DNA from: Halocaridina rubra
Taxonomy: Eukaryota > Arthropoda > Malacostraca > Decapoda > Atyidae
Assembly (NCBI GenBank): GCA_037179515.1
Contig: JAXCGZ010005666.1
Span: 192,501 to 256,500, forward strand
Length of the DNA: 64,000 nt
Direction: 5' to 3'
A program made the translations under genes and the position numbers. Under the pieces are notes generated by a model. The model saw nothing but the letters and a program-made list of their open reading frames with translations. It was not told where the DNA came from and did not search any database. Shown here one piece after another: positions 36,536 through 48,721 of the stretch (positions are counted from its first letter, which is position 1; each line of letters begins with the position of its first letter).

Positions 36536-36787
36536 TGGGCATCTGCTGTTATCACAGGGCTGCATCTTACAGAGGTAGCCCTGTGGTAGGGGCAGTAGGG
36601 AGTTGCATTATGAAACGACACAGGTTGTGGAAGAGCAGGGAGGATGGGCTGTGGCACTCCAGCAGTGCCATCTGAACGGTCGCTAGCTCCCTCGTCATTG
36701 CCCATAGAGCAAAGTAATCCCCTTATTGTTTCTTTTTTTTATGTCGGCTACCCCCCAAATTGGGGGAAGCAGCCAAGGTAAATGAAT
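36536..36787 (+). other. 3' UTR module of the RTE-type LINE with hairpin
   Basis: After the stop come GGGCTGCATCTTAC, GGTAGGGGCAGTAGGG and GTGCCATCTGAACGG. A CTTATTGTTTC(T)n run follows, then GGCTACCCCCCAAATTGGGG closing with GCAGCC. The C5/G5 and GGCT/AGCC pairs can form a stem-loop. It is probably the signal the reverse transcriptase recognises, by analogy with other LINE 3' ends. Confidence 0.7.
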
Positions 36788-36792
36788 GAATT

Positions 36793-36993
36793 TCTGTCTA
36801 TAGACAGAGGACTGCTGTAACCTATTGGTAGACTGCTAAACTTGAGAGAAGACGAACCCACGCTCGAGCCCAAGGCGGGGCGTTTGGTAGAGCATCCAGC
36901 ATCAATTCCCCAACTTCAATCCGTCTGTGTCCACCCCCATATTGGGACTAATAGTGGCACATAAAGCGAAAATAAAAATCTGTCTACAGACAG
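36793..36993 (+). mobile_element. tRNA-derived SINE with 15-bp target repeats
   Basis: A body of about 171 bp (36808-36978) is flanked by TCTGTCTATAGACAG and TCTGTCTACAGACAG, which differ at one base. The head has TAACCTATTGGTAGACTGC like an A box and, about 40 bp on, GCTCGAGCC like a B box. The tail is A-rich (GAAAATAAAAA). The flanking repeats are themselves palindromic. The family is not identified. Confidence 0.65.

Positions 36994-38615
<1,622 letters not shown>

Positions 38616-38708
<93 letters not shown>
38616..38708. repeat. (TA)n array
   Basis: TA repeats ending where the detached RTE-type 3' module begins. Confidence 0.96.
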
Positions 38709-39006
<298 letters not shown>

Positions 39007-39066
39007 CTCTTCTATACGGTCAACTTCCTTATTTTAATGATTATCTCTGTCGACAGACAGAGAAGT

Positions 39067-39529
<463 letters not shown>

Positions 39530-39545
39530 CTTATGACGCATGAAT

Positions 39546-41489
39546 CCTTCTTCTTCCACTACAGCTTTTCCCGCTTATGCAGGTCGCAATTTCTAGAAAG
39601 CCGTTTCCAACGATTCCTATTTTCGACGTCATCCACTGTTATATCTTTTTGTTCCATATTAGCTGTTACACACTCCATCCACCTTCTCTTTGGTCTCCCT
39701 CTCCTCCTCCTACCTGGCACCTCCATCTCCAACATTCTCCTTCCATCATACTCCTGATCCCTCCTCATGACATGTCCGAAACAGTGAAACCTCTTTTCTT
39801 GGATTTTCGTAGACACTTCTATAACTTTAGTTGTACCTCTTACTAAATCATTCCTAATATTATCATTTCTTTTGATTCCAACCATCCAGCTAAGCATCCT
39901 CATTTTTGCCACATCCATTTTCTTGTTATAAGATATGTTCATGGGCCAGGTCTCTGCTCCATATGTCATTGCAGGTCTCACTACAGTTTTATACACTTTT
40001 CCCTTCAGTCTCACATTTATTCTCCGGTCACACAACATTCCAGATACCCTTTTCCAGTTGTTCCATCCTGCTTGGATTCTGCTGTTTACCTCCACTTGGA
40101 GAACTGCATTTTCCTCTACATATGAACCCAGGTACTTGAATTTTTCTGCCCTCTTTACTATTTCCTTCTGTAGATGTATGTCTCCCAACTGATTGGTGGG
40201 ATGACGACACATATACTCTGTTTTTGTTCTACTGATTTTCCATCCTCTATTCTCCAATGTGTTTCTCCATCTATCCGACTTCCTCTCCACTCCCTCTCTG
40301 GTCTCATCACACAACACTACATCATTAGCAAACAACATACTTCACGGTGCCCGTTCCCTTACTTGTTCAGTAGCTACATCCATTATTATATTAAACAAAT
40401 ATGGGCTCAATGACGATCTCTGATGTAGTCCAACCCCTACACACAAACTCCTCTGTCAATCCAACAGTTGTTCTTACTTGTGTGCATATCTTTAATTACT
40501 CTAACATATTTTTCTGGTGTTCCTCTCTCTCTCAGGCATCTCCAGATCTCTTGCTGAAGCACTCTATCATAGGCTTTTTCTAAATCTTTAAATACTAAAT
40601 GCAGTTCCTTTTGGCCTTCTCTATATTTTTCCATTAGCTGTCCCATGGCAAAAATTGCATCAGATGTACTTCTGCCTGGCATAAATCCAAAATGTTCTTC
40701 CCCAATCTTTGTCTCTTCCCTTAACCTATATTCTGTAATCCTTTCCCATATCTTCATCGTGTGCGAAATTAGGTTGATTGGCCGGTAATTATTACAGTAT
40801 TGAACATCCCCTCTCCCCTTGAATAATGGTATGAGAATGCTTTTCCTCCATTCCTTTGGCATCTTTTCTTTCCGACATATCTCTTTCATCAGATCCCATA
40901 GCATATCTATTCCACAATCCCCTAAACATTTCCAAACTTCTACTGGGATTTTGTCTGGGCCTTTAGCTTTTCCTTTTTTCATTTTTCCCAAGCCAAACCT
41001 GACTTCCTCTCTTTCTATAGCTCTTACCATTTCTAAATTTGGTGTTCCATCTACAAAAATAGTTCTTGGACTTTCCTCATTTAGCAATCTCTCAAAAGAC
41101 TGTTTCCACCTTCCCTTGATGTCACTTGAGCTACACATTACAGCCCCCTCCCCATTCTTTACCTGTTTTATATGAGTAATATCCTTTGTTGCTTTATTTC
41201 TTCCTTTGGCATTCCACAATATTTTCTTTTGTCCCTCTTTAGTTTCCAATTCATCATATACACTATCCAAATGCTTGTTCCTTAGCCTGCGCCACAGCCA
41301 CTTTTGCTTCCTTCTTTGCCACTTTACTTCTTACCTTCATTTGTCCCTGTCTCATCAGATCTTTTCTTTGCCTTTCTCTTCATCTTGATTTTCTCTTGCA
41401 CATAAGTAATCCACCACCAAGTTTCTTTATCTCCTGGGCCATTTCTTGTTGACATTCCTAGAACTTCCTTTCCCACTCTTCTCAGTACA
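39546..41489 (-). mobile_element. RTE-clade LINE with 16-bp target duplication
   Basis: A 5'-truncated minus-strand copy of 1944 bp. The direct repeat CTTATGACGCATGAAT flanks it exactly (39530-39545 and 41490-41505). The 3' end on the coding strand is purine-rich (GTGGAAGAAGAAGG), like tails of RTE elements. Confidence 0.93.
39559..41270 (-). pseudogene. RTE-clade RT and C-terminal region, frameshifted
   Basis: The first frame (41270-40437, 277 residues) holds the start of RT: GLGKMKKGKAKGPDKIPVEV, NNYRPINLISHTMKIWERI, FMPGRSTSDAIFAMGQLMEK and VFKDLEKAYDRV. The motif B area is shifted and damaged (about 40430-40340). The second frame (40338-39559, 259 residues) starts MLFANDVVLCDETREGVERK. 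It continues through FKYLGSYVEEN, YKTVVRPAMTYGAETW and RRRGRPKRRWMECV to the stop. As in the other RTE-type copy, the catalytic FADD box reads FAND. The sequence style is clearly RTE. It would encode target-primed reverse transcription, but this copy is dead. Confidence 0.9.
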
Positions 41490-41505
41490 CTTATGACGCA
41501 TGAAT

Positions 41506-42935
41506 GTCCACGTCTCTATACGCAGAGATAAAGATGCCAAACAATTATACGAAAATTACATCAAACCTTCAACTTGTTATAGTCCTAAAACACTAAAAGT
41601 AGAGGTAAGGAGTCGTCAACAAGTAAACTTGCATTTCACATATCATAATACGATACTCATTAATGATCAACTAGTATACATGGATCAGTCTTATAACACA
41701 AAAAATGTATCTTGCACAAGAATTCATGATTATCTATTGAAAACATTTAAAGTTCTCTGTTTAAACGTTGATTAAGGATGCAAAGAGCATTTAGACTTCA
41801 GAGGATGACTAGAATAACATTACTGAAAAGACAGCTTTAAAGGATTGATCTCGATTTATTAAAGATAAAAGGTATGTTGCGATCCACGACACGTAGTTAC
41901 TATAGTACCTTCCAGTGTGGTTGAACACTAAACGTTCATGCCTGCTTTCCAGTGTAAACATTCCCTTTAGTCATATTTAGAAGGCAATAATGAACACATA
42001 TAATACAATATTATACGCCAGTAATTATATTTGAAATATTTATAGTATCCTACACAGCATTACAAGCATGTAATGTAAGCACAAGTAACAGGAAGGTTAG
42101 ATAGATAGGGTTGTCTACCCATGGTTCTTTTATCCCCTTCCAGGAAGGATTGGGACCATAAGATATACCCCTATAAACTCCATTTGTTTACTGTTATGGG
42201 CAAAACGACCTTGAGAAGGGCAAGCGCAAGAGAGGCTTCAACCATTCTAATGTGAATCTCATTCCCTATTCATAACATGTACTAACTCATTCCTAACATT
42301 ATACTGTTGGACGGTCTCAGAGTAGAGTAAAATATTTCTCATAATATGCAAACTTACAGACATGAAGCATACAAAACAATATTTCAAAATGAAAAAAAAT
42401 AATATTACAACAATATTGCAACAAAGACTCTTTAAACCTGTATATTGGGTAATGGTTGAACTTAAATGGGAAAATAGCCAAAGATCCACCACGCTGCATT
42501 TTGAACACTAACAACCAGAATATAGCTAAATCACTTTCGAATTGTTTTGAAAGAAAGAAATCCAGAAAAGACACTAACTGTAGTACAAAATTATATTTAA
42601 AAATGTGAGAACTCAATATATACCAAAAAAATATGGTACGCAGAATATGCAGTAGATCGAGATCTAACATACTATGTAGAGCATAAAGTGACTAAAAGAA
42701 TAATTACAGCACTCTCATATACGCGAAGAATATATGTTTAATATTAATTCTCTCCTTTCTTTCTTTTTTTCTTTTGCATTAAATGTAAGTAATTGCAAGG
42801 AATTCGACGACTACGACAAAAATAAAATATCAAAGGCGGTAGCTAAGGGTGATAACCTTTGTGTCTGCCAAGGATATTCGCATGCATAATAAACAACAAC
42901 ATTCTCTAGTCAAGTTTTTACCCTATTATAGTTAT

Positions 42936-42937
<2 letters not shown>
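41506..42937. other. Unassigned AT-rich DNA
   Basis: A 91-codon open frame at 41500-41775 begins inside the target duplication and has no recognisable motif. Nothing else is seen. Confidence 0.5.

Positions 42938-42991
<54 letters not shown>
42938..42991. repeat. (CT)n microsatellite
   Basis: About 27 CT units. Confidence 0.98.
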
Positions 42992-42994
<3 letters not shown>

Positions 42995-43199
42995 CATATT
43001 ACGCAATCAAGAGATGTTAGGAAACGTTTTTTCTAGAGGACTGTTGACAACAGTTAATAATTTCCGGATATTAGTGACAAAATATTGCAAATACAAATGG
43101 CCAGGTTGTTGACTGCTAAACCTGAAGAGGTCCTCGAAAATCCGTCTATACGATAATGTTAGACATCAAGACGAGGTAAAAAAAAAAAAAAAAAAAAAA

Positions 43200-44110
43200 C
43201 TAGGTAGATTGCATATAGTAAGCTTTTCAGAAAGTAGCTGATTCTGTCAAACAAGAGAGACTCATTAGGCGGAAAAGTAATGGCAAGAATAAGTGGAAAT
43301 GTCTTGGAGTACAAAATATATTTAGAAGGAACAGAACAGAGGGTTAGAGTAAAACGTGAAGTGTTGCAGTTAAGAAAGGGTAGCAGTGAAGTTCCGCATG
43401 GATGAGTTTTAGAGCCACTTCTGTCCGTTATATATGCAATATTTTTAGATGACAAAAAATAAAATAAAAAGAAAGCTCTAAATGAAAATGGCGGTAACAA
43501 AAATTTCGGAAGACTTTAGTAGTCTATATGGGGGGTCAAATAAGTACTTTATGAGATTAAATACTTCAAGGGGTCAGTATATAGGCATTTTTGCCTCAGA
43601 ATTGCCTATAAATGATCTCGTATGGGAAAAGTATGTTTTCTTTGCATAAATAAGGGCGGTTTTCAGACGTATTTACAAATAAATTTTGTAGATGTATTTA
43701 AGTGACTTATGTCAAGCTTAGTCTAACATATGCAATATGAAGTTCAAGAAAGGTCAAAAACATCGACAAAGTTAGTGACAGAGATACAATATTAAAGTAA
43801 TCAGGAAAGATTAAAAGATTTAGATGTACCACCACTTGAAGCCTAAAAATGTGGGGGATATGGTAGCAGATTTTAGGTTCCTCCATTGTTTTTATATAGT
43901 TATTAGCGAGTGATACTCTACCATTGGTGGCTCTAGATACAAAAGTCATAATTTGAAGCTTTCTACATAAACTATTAAGAGTAGAATCTAAAAACGCAAA
44001 CATCATTTACAATTCTAAGGAAAGTTATGTATTATGAATCAAATAAGGAAAGCAACTAGGACACGAGCATGATGCACTTTCCGGTAAGCACCAATGTGCA
44101 TATAAAATTG
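43200..44110 (+). mobile_element. Strongly decayed CR1-like LINE fragment
   Basis: Recognisable blocks match the family in order. They are GGAAATGTCTTGGAGT with GAACAGAGGGTTAGAGTAAA (mid-RT), GGCGGTAACAAAAATTTCGG (after motif C), ATTAAAAGATTTAGATGTAC and GGGGGATATGGTAGCAGATT (C-terminus). All frames are destroyed. It is preceded by a run of about 20 A (43178-43199). Confidence 0.7.
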
Positions 44111-44218
44111 GTAATATATATAAAGGATAAAATGTAAACTTCGGACCTCAAATTCAATTGGAGTCAGTATTCTAGCTAACGTAACCGGATCTCTGTCAAA
44201 GACGGGGTCCAGATTTTA

Positions 44219-44290
44219 TACTTGATTTCACAAACACACTCTCACAAGCACAAACACACACACACATACACACACACAAACAAACAAACA
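44219..44290 (+). repeat. CA-rich microsatellite at the 5' junction of CR1 copy K
   Basis: Imperfect (CA)n with CAAA variants. LINE homology begins inside CACACTGTTCC, with the CACA shared. Confidence 0.9.
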
Positions 44291-45420
44291 CACTGTTCCA
44301 CATGGGAGACTTATTAGGAAGCTGCAATCAATGGCTAGAATAGGTGGAAATGTCTTGGAATGGATAAAAACTTACTTAGAAGGAAGGGAACAGAGGGTTA
44401 GAGTAAGACACTCAGTGTCTGAATGGAGAAGAGTTAGTAGTGGAGTTCCACAGGGTTCAGTTTTAGGGCCACTTTTGTTCCTTGTATATGTAAATGACCT
44501 ACCAGAGTCTGTAAATTCATTCATGAATATGTTTGCAGATGATGCAAAGATTGTGAAGAAAGTAAAAAACGAGAACAATGGTAGAGAACTTCAGGAGGAT
44601 CTAAATAATCTGCATGAGTGGTCAGAAAAGTGGCTAATGAAATTCAATACCTCAAAATGTAAGGTAATGAGAATGGGTACAAGTGCAAGAAGGCCCAAGC
44701 TTGACTACTCGGTGGCTGGAGTACAACTTCAGGAGACAGAAAATGAGAGAGATCTAGGAGTAAACATATTGGCAGATTTGTCTCCAGAAATACATATAAA
44801 TGGCGTAGTAAGGGCAGCATATGCATTCTTATCAAATGTAAGGGTAGCCTTCAGGCACATGGACAAGGAAATGTTCAGAAATATTTATGTAACCTATGTG
44901 AGGCCAAAACTCGAATATGCAGCCCCCTTTTGGAATCCGCACTTGAAAAAGCACATAGCTAAGCTTGAAAAAGTTCAAAGACATGCCACGAAACTGGTGC
45001 CAGAAATACGCAATCTCGGTTATGATGAGAGGCTGAGGGAATTAGACTTGCCATCACTCGAAGCTAGAAGAGTAAGGGGGGATATGGTGACAGTCTTTAA
45101 ATTCCTTCATGGTTATGATAGAGTGGATAGGGATCGATATTTCGATATGGCTGGCTCTAGAACTAGAGGTCATAGTTTGAAGCTTCGGAAGAAAACTTGT
45201 TTGCAGGATGTAAGGAAATACTTTTTCAGTGTAAGAGTAGTTGATAATTGGAATTCGCTAAGCGAGGAGGTAGTTAATGCTACCTCAATCCATAGTTTTA
45301 AGGACAGGTATGATAAGTATCACTAAGTCTAAAAATGGAACCGATCAGGAGACGGGAAGATACGAGCTTTGGGCTCTTTCCCGTAAACACAATTAGGTAA
45401 TCACAATTAGGTAATCACAC
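44291..45420 (+). mobile_element. CR1-like LINE copy K, young, 5'-truncated
   Basis: Extends from mid-RT to the intact 3' end. The stem-loop is at 45353-45383 (GACGGGAAGATACGAGC ... GGCTCTTTCCCG). Two perfect 14-bp units CACAATTAGGTAAT follow (45388-45401 and 45402-45415), then CACACAAGCACACACAC. CA-rich DNA lies on both sides. Confidence 0.93.
44298..45326 (+). CDS. CR1-like ORF2 fragment of copy K (RT centre to C-terminus), uninterrupted
   Basis: Open from the truncated 5' end to TAA at 45326, about 340 codons. Motif B SSGVPQGSVLGPLLFLVYVN and the catalytic box FADDAKIV are intact. The C-terminal region ([58 protein letters not shown]) is complete. Motif A and the endonuclease are missing, so it cannot act alone. 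It is useful as a reference for the intact 3' half of the family. Confidence 0.85.
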   Translation, partial: PHGRLIRKLQSMARIGGNVLEWIKTYLEGREQRVRVRHSVSEWRRVSSGVPQGSVLGPLLFLVYVNDLPESVNSFMNMFADDAKIVKKVKNENNGRELQEDLNNLHEWSEKWLMKFNTSKCKVMRMGTSARRPKLDYSVAGVQLQETENERDLGVNILADLSPEIHINGVVRAAYAFLSNVRVAFRHMDKEMFRNIYVTYVRPKLEYAAPFWNPHLKKHIAKLEKVQRHATKLVPEIRNLGYDERLRELDLPSLEARRVRGDMVTVFKFLHGYDRVDRDRYFDMAGSRTRGHSLKLRKKTCLQDVRKYFFSVRVVDNWNSLSEEVVNATSIHSFKDRYDKYH

Positions 45421-45710
45421 AAGCACACACACCCAAAAACATAAAAATTTACAATTTTTTTTTCTTCTGGAATGACTGGTTGTAGCAATTAAGAATAAAT
45501 GATAACTAAAACAGGTGTTCAAGGCATCAAGTGTTTTTCCTCGGTTGCGTATGCAAGCTTTTCTTCATGTGGGTTTTTATTATTACCAAAGTAAAAATTT
45601 AAACTAGCGCATGTGTCACCAGGAAAACGATTCACTAAAAAGATTAAGTAATTAACTAACTTAGTACTCATGAGAAGATAAAGCAAATCTGTGTGAGGTT
45701 AAATCATTTT
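45421..45710. other. Unassigned DNA
   Basis: No gene or repeat recognised. Confidence 0.5.
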
Positions 45711-48216
45711 CTTTTTGTTCTGTGAGACACTCCAAAATGAAATCATCTCTGTCTCTAATCCCACCGGCCAATGGTCGAGGGGAGGGGTGGAAGAGGATCC
45801 CCGGGGGATGTGGGAGAGGAGATATAGCTCTTAAAATTCAGAAACAAAAAGTCAGGAACCTTTCGACCCTCCTATCAAATCTGGATGATAAAACTCAAAA
45901 TATGGATAGCGAAATGAAAAAAGACTTTGTTAGTAATGAAACAATAATAGAGCTTATAAGAAATATAGAGAGTACAAGGTAGTAGGTGATGAGAAAAAAG
46001 AATTAGGAAATCTAATAAAAGGGTTGATAAAGAAGACAATGCTTAGAGATCAGGGGATGCAGGCTTATTAAGACTGCTGAACACAAATGATGAAGGGGTA
46101 GCTGGTGTGGCAATAGAATTAAAGATCAGGATTCACAGCAGCAAGGCAAATATAGTAGCATTTACAGAGACTATGTAAGGACATAAAAGTGTCACTTTTC
46201 CGAAGAGCTTCAAAACATTAAGAGTTGAGAGATCTTAGAGGATTGGTGGAGGGATAGTGTTACTCATAAGTAAAAAGTTTCAGATTGAAGAAATAATATT
46301 TTCTAGAGAAAGTGAATTCAAGATATTTCTTGTTGCAAACATAACTACTGGTTCAGACAGCATTATTATAGTTGTCATATGTCACCCACCAAGAAATCAA
46401 CAAATGTTAAAGGTTATGAGGAAAGTCATATAGGTACTAACAAAGTTATAAACTCAGTTGCTAACATCGCACAAGAGAAAAATGTAGGACTTTGATGATG
46501 GGAGAATTTAATCATAGAGATATAGATTGGACAAATCTTGACCCACACAGTGGAGAGGACTCATTTGGAGCAACATTCCTTGACTGTGTATAAGGAGATT
46601 TCTTACACCAATATGCACTGGAACCAACAAGGGCCAAGGGTGGGGATAAACCATCATAGTTCGATCTAGTATTCAGAGATAATGTGTTCGATACAGACAA
46701 TATTGATTATGAGCTCCCAAGTGGAAAAAGTGACCGCTGTGTAATGTTGATGGGGTACATCATCGAAAATATTCTGCCTGAAAGTAGAGGCACTAAGAAG
46801 GACATGAGGAGAAACTAAGGGAAAGATTACATCAAAATTAATTATGTTTTTGCAGTTGTATACTAGATGATCTTATTTAAAAACAAATATGTACAGATAT
46901 GTACATCTTTTGTAAGGAATATGAGGAGATAGTTGCATGTTGCATACCTTCCATCAAAATAGAAATTATTCATGCCAAAGAAAATTATTCAATAATAAAA
47001 GCAAGAGAACTCAGGAGTGGAATAGGCACAGGGGGTGTAAAAATAAAAGTGCCTGGCAGATTAACAAATGTGCAGTAATTGATTACCTAAGGAAAAGAAG
47101 AGAGGGAGAGAGAGAAATTATTTACGGGATATCGCCAGGAAGGCTAAGGAAAATCAAACACTTATCTCCAGCTTTATCAGAGGAAAACTGAAGGTTAAAG
47201 AACAGGTCTCAAGATAAAGAGAGTGGATGGAAGCATCATTGAGACAAATGAAGAGATCTTCAAAAAATTTAACAAGAAGATTTTTACTGCATAAAATACC
47301 CCACCTCCTCAGATTGCAGAGATAGGATAACATGAGCTGGTATTAAAAAAATATCATCTTTTCAGCCAAAGAGGTATACAAAGCGTTGATGGAGTTAGAT
47401 GCATATAAAGCTACAAGCCCTGATGACATATCCCATTATGAGCTTAGGAAATGTGCTAAACCAATATCGGTAGCACTGTGCATAATATTTGAGAAGTTGC
47501 TGAAATCTGGGAAGATTCCAAGATACAGCTCTAAACAATAAACCTGCTTCCTTGACAAGCACAGTTTGCAGAGTTATGGAGAAACTACTATGAAAACATA
47601 TTTATTTTCACTTCGAATCCTTCAACTTCTTGTCAGAGAGAAAACTTATCTTCAGAGAAAGCAGATCAAAAATAACAAACTTATTAAAATTTTGTGATAA
47701 GGTAGGCCAGATCTTACAGGAAAGAGAAGGCTAGGCAGATTGCATATTCATAGATTTTCAGAAAGCATTTGATACTGTCACATATGGTAGACTTATTGAG
47801 AAGCTGCAAACAATGGCGAGAATAGGTGGAAATATTTGGAATAGATAAATCTATAATTAGAAGGAAGGGAACAGAGGGTTAGAGTAAGACACTCAGTGTC
47901 GAAATGGAGAAGGGTTAGTGGTGGGGATGCAGAGAAGTTAGTTTAGGACCACTTTTGTTCCTTGCAAACAATTGCGAGAATAGGTGGAAATGTTTGGAAT
48001 GGATAAAAATATAATTAGAAGAAAGGGAACAGAGGGTTAGAGTAAGACACTCAGTGTCTAAATGGAGAAGGGTTAGTTCCTTGTATATGTAAATGACCTA
48101 CCAGAGTCTGTAAATTAACTCTTGAATATGTTTGCAGATGATGCAACGATTGTGAAGAAAGTAAGAGACGATAACAATTGTAGAGAACTTCAGGAAGAAA
48201 TAAATAGGTTGAATGA
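45711..48216 (+). mobile_element. Old CR1-like LINE copy T, with 5' end
   Basis: Begins with the family 5' leader (TTCTGTGAGACACTCCAAAATG) and the start of ORF1 (ATCTCTGTCTCTAATCCC), then skips most of ORF1. It continues through the ORF1/ORF2 junction (GATCAGGGGATGCAGGCTTA near 46050), endonuclease, linker and RT, and ends at 48216. All reading frames are broken. A tandem duplication of mid-RT lies at 47806-48078. Confidence 0.8.
47806..48078 (+). repeat. 158-bp tandem duplication inside CR1 copy T
   Basis: GCAAACAATGGCGAGAATAG at 47806 recurs as GCAAACAATTGCGAGAATAG at 47964. Both are followed by AACAGAGGGTTAGAGTAAGA and ACACTCAGTGTC. The second copy is shorter. Confidence 0.85.
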
Positions 48217-48721
48217 GTGATAGTAATTGTAATTCCCTCAGCCTCCAATCATAACTGAGATTGCATAATTCTGGCATCAACTTCATGGCATGTCTTTGAG
48301 CTTTTTCCAGCTTTTTTATATGTTTTCTCAAGTGTGGATTCCAAAACAGGGCTGTATTTTCAAATTTTGGCCTCAAAGAAGTCACGTAAATATTTCTGAA
48401 CATTTCCTAGCCCATGTGTCTGAAAGCTACCCTTACATTTGCTATGAAAGCATACCGCAACCCGTACTATGCCATATATATGCATTTAAGGAGACATATT
48501 TGCCAATATGTGTTTACTCTTATGCCTCTCTCATTCTCTGTCTCTTGAAGTTCTGCTCCTGATATTAAGTATCAAAGCTTGGGCCTTCTCCCACTTGTAC
48601 CTGTTCTCACTGCCTTACAATTTCAAAGCATTGAATTTCATTAGCTGTTTTTCGGACCACGTATACAGACTATTTAGTTCTTCCTGTAGTTCTCTACCAT
48701 TGTTCTCGTCTCTTACTTTCT

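Larger units (their letters stand above)
35067..36787 (+). mobile_element. RTE-type LINE, 5'-truncated, plus strand
   Basis: Contains RT, the C-terminal region, and a 3' UTR (36536-36787) with a pyrimidine run and a C5/G5 hairpin. It ends GCCAAGGTAAATGAATGAAT. The 3' UTR recurs alone at 38709-38905 and, as only 82 bp, at 24416-24497, which defines the 3' module of this family. Confidence 0.85.

Noticed and set aside
41500..41775. 91-codon host gene candidate
   Set aside because: It starts inside the LINE target duplication and has no motif, splice signals or compositional support.
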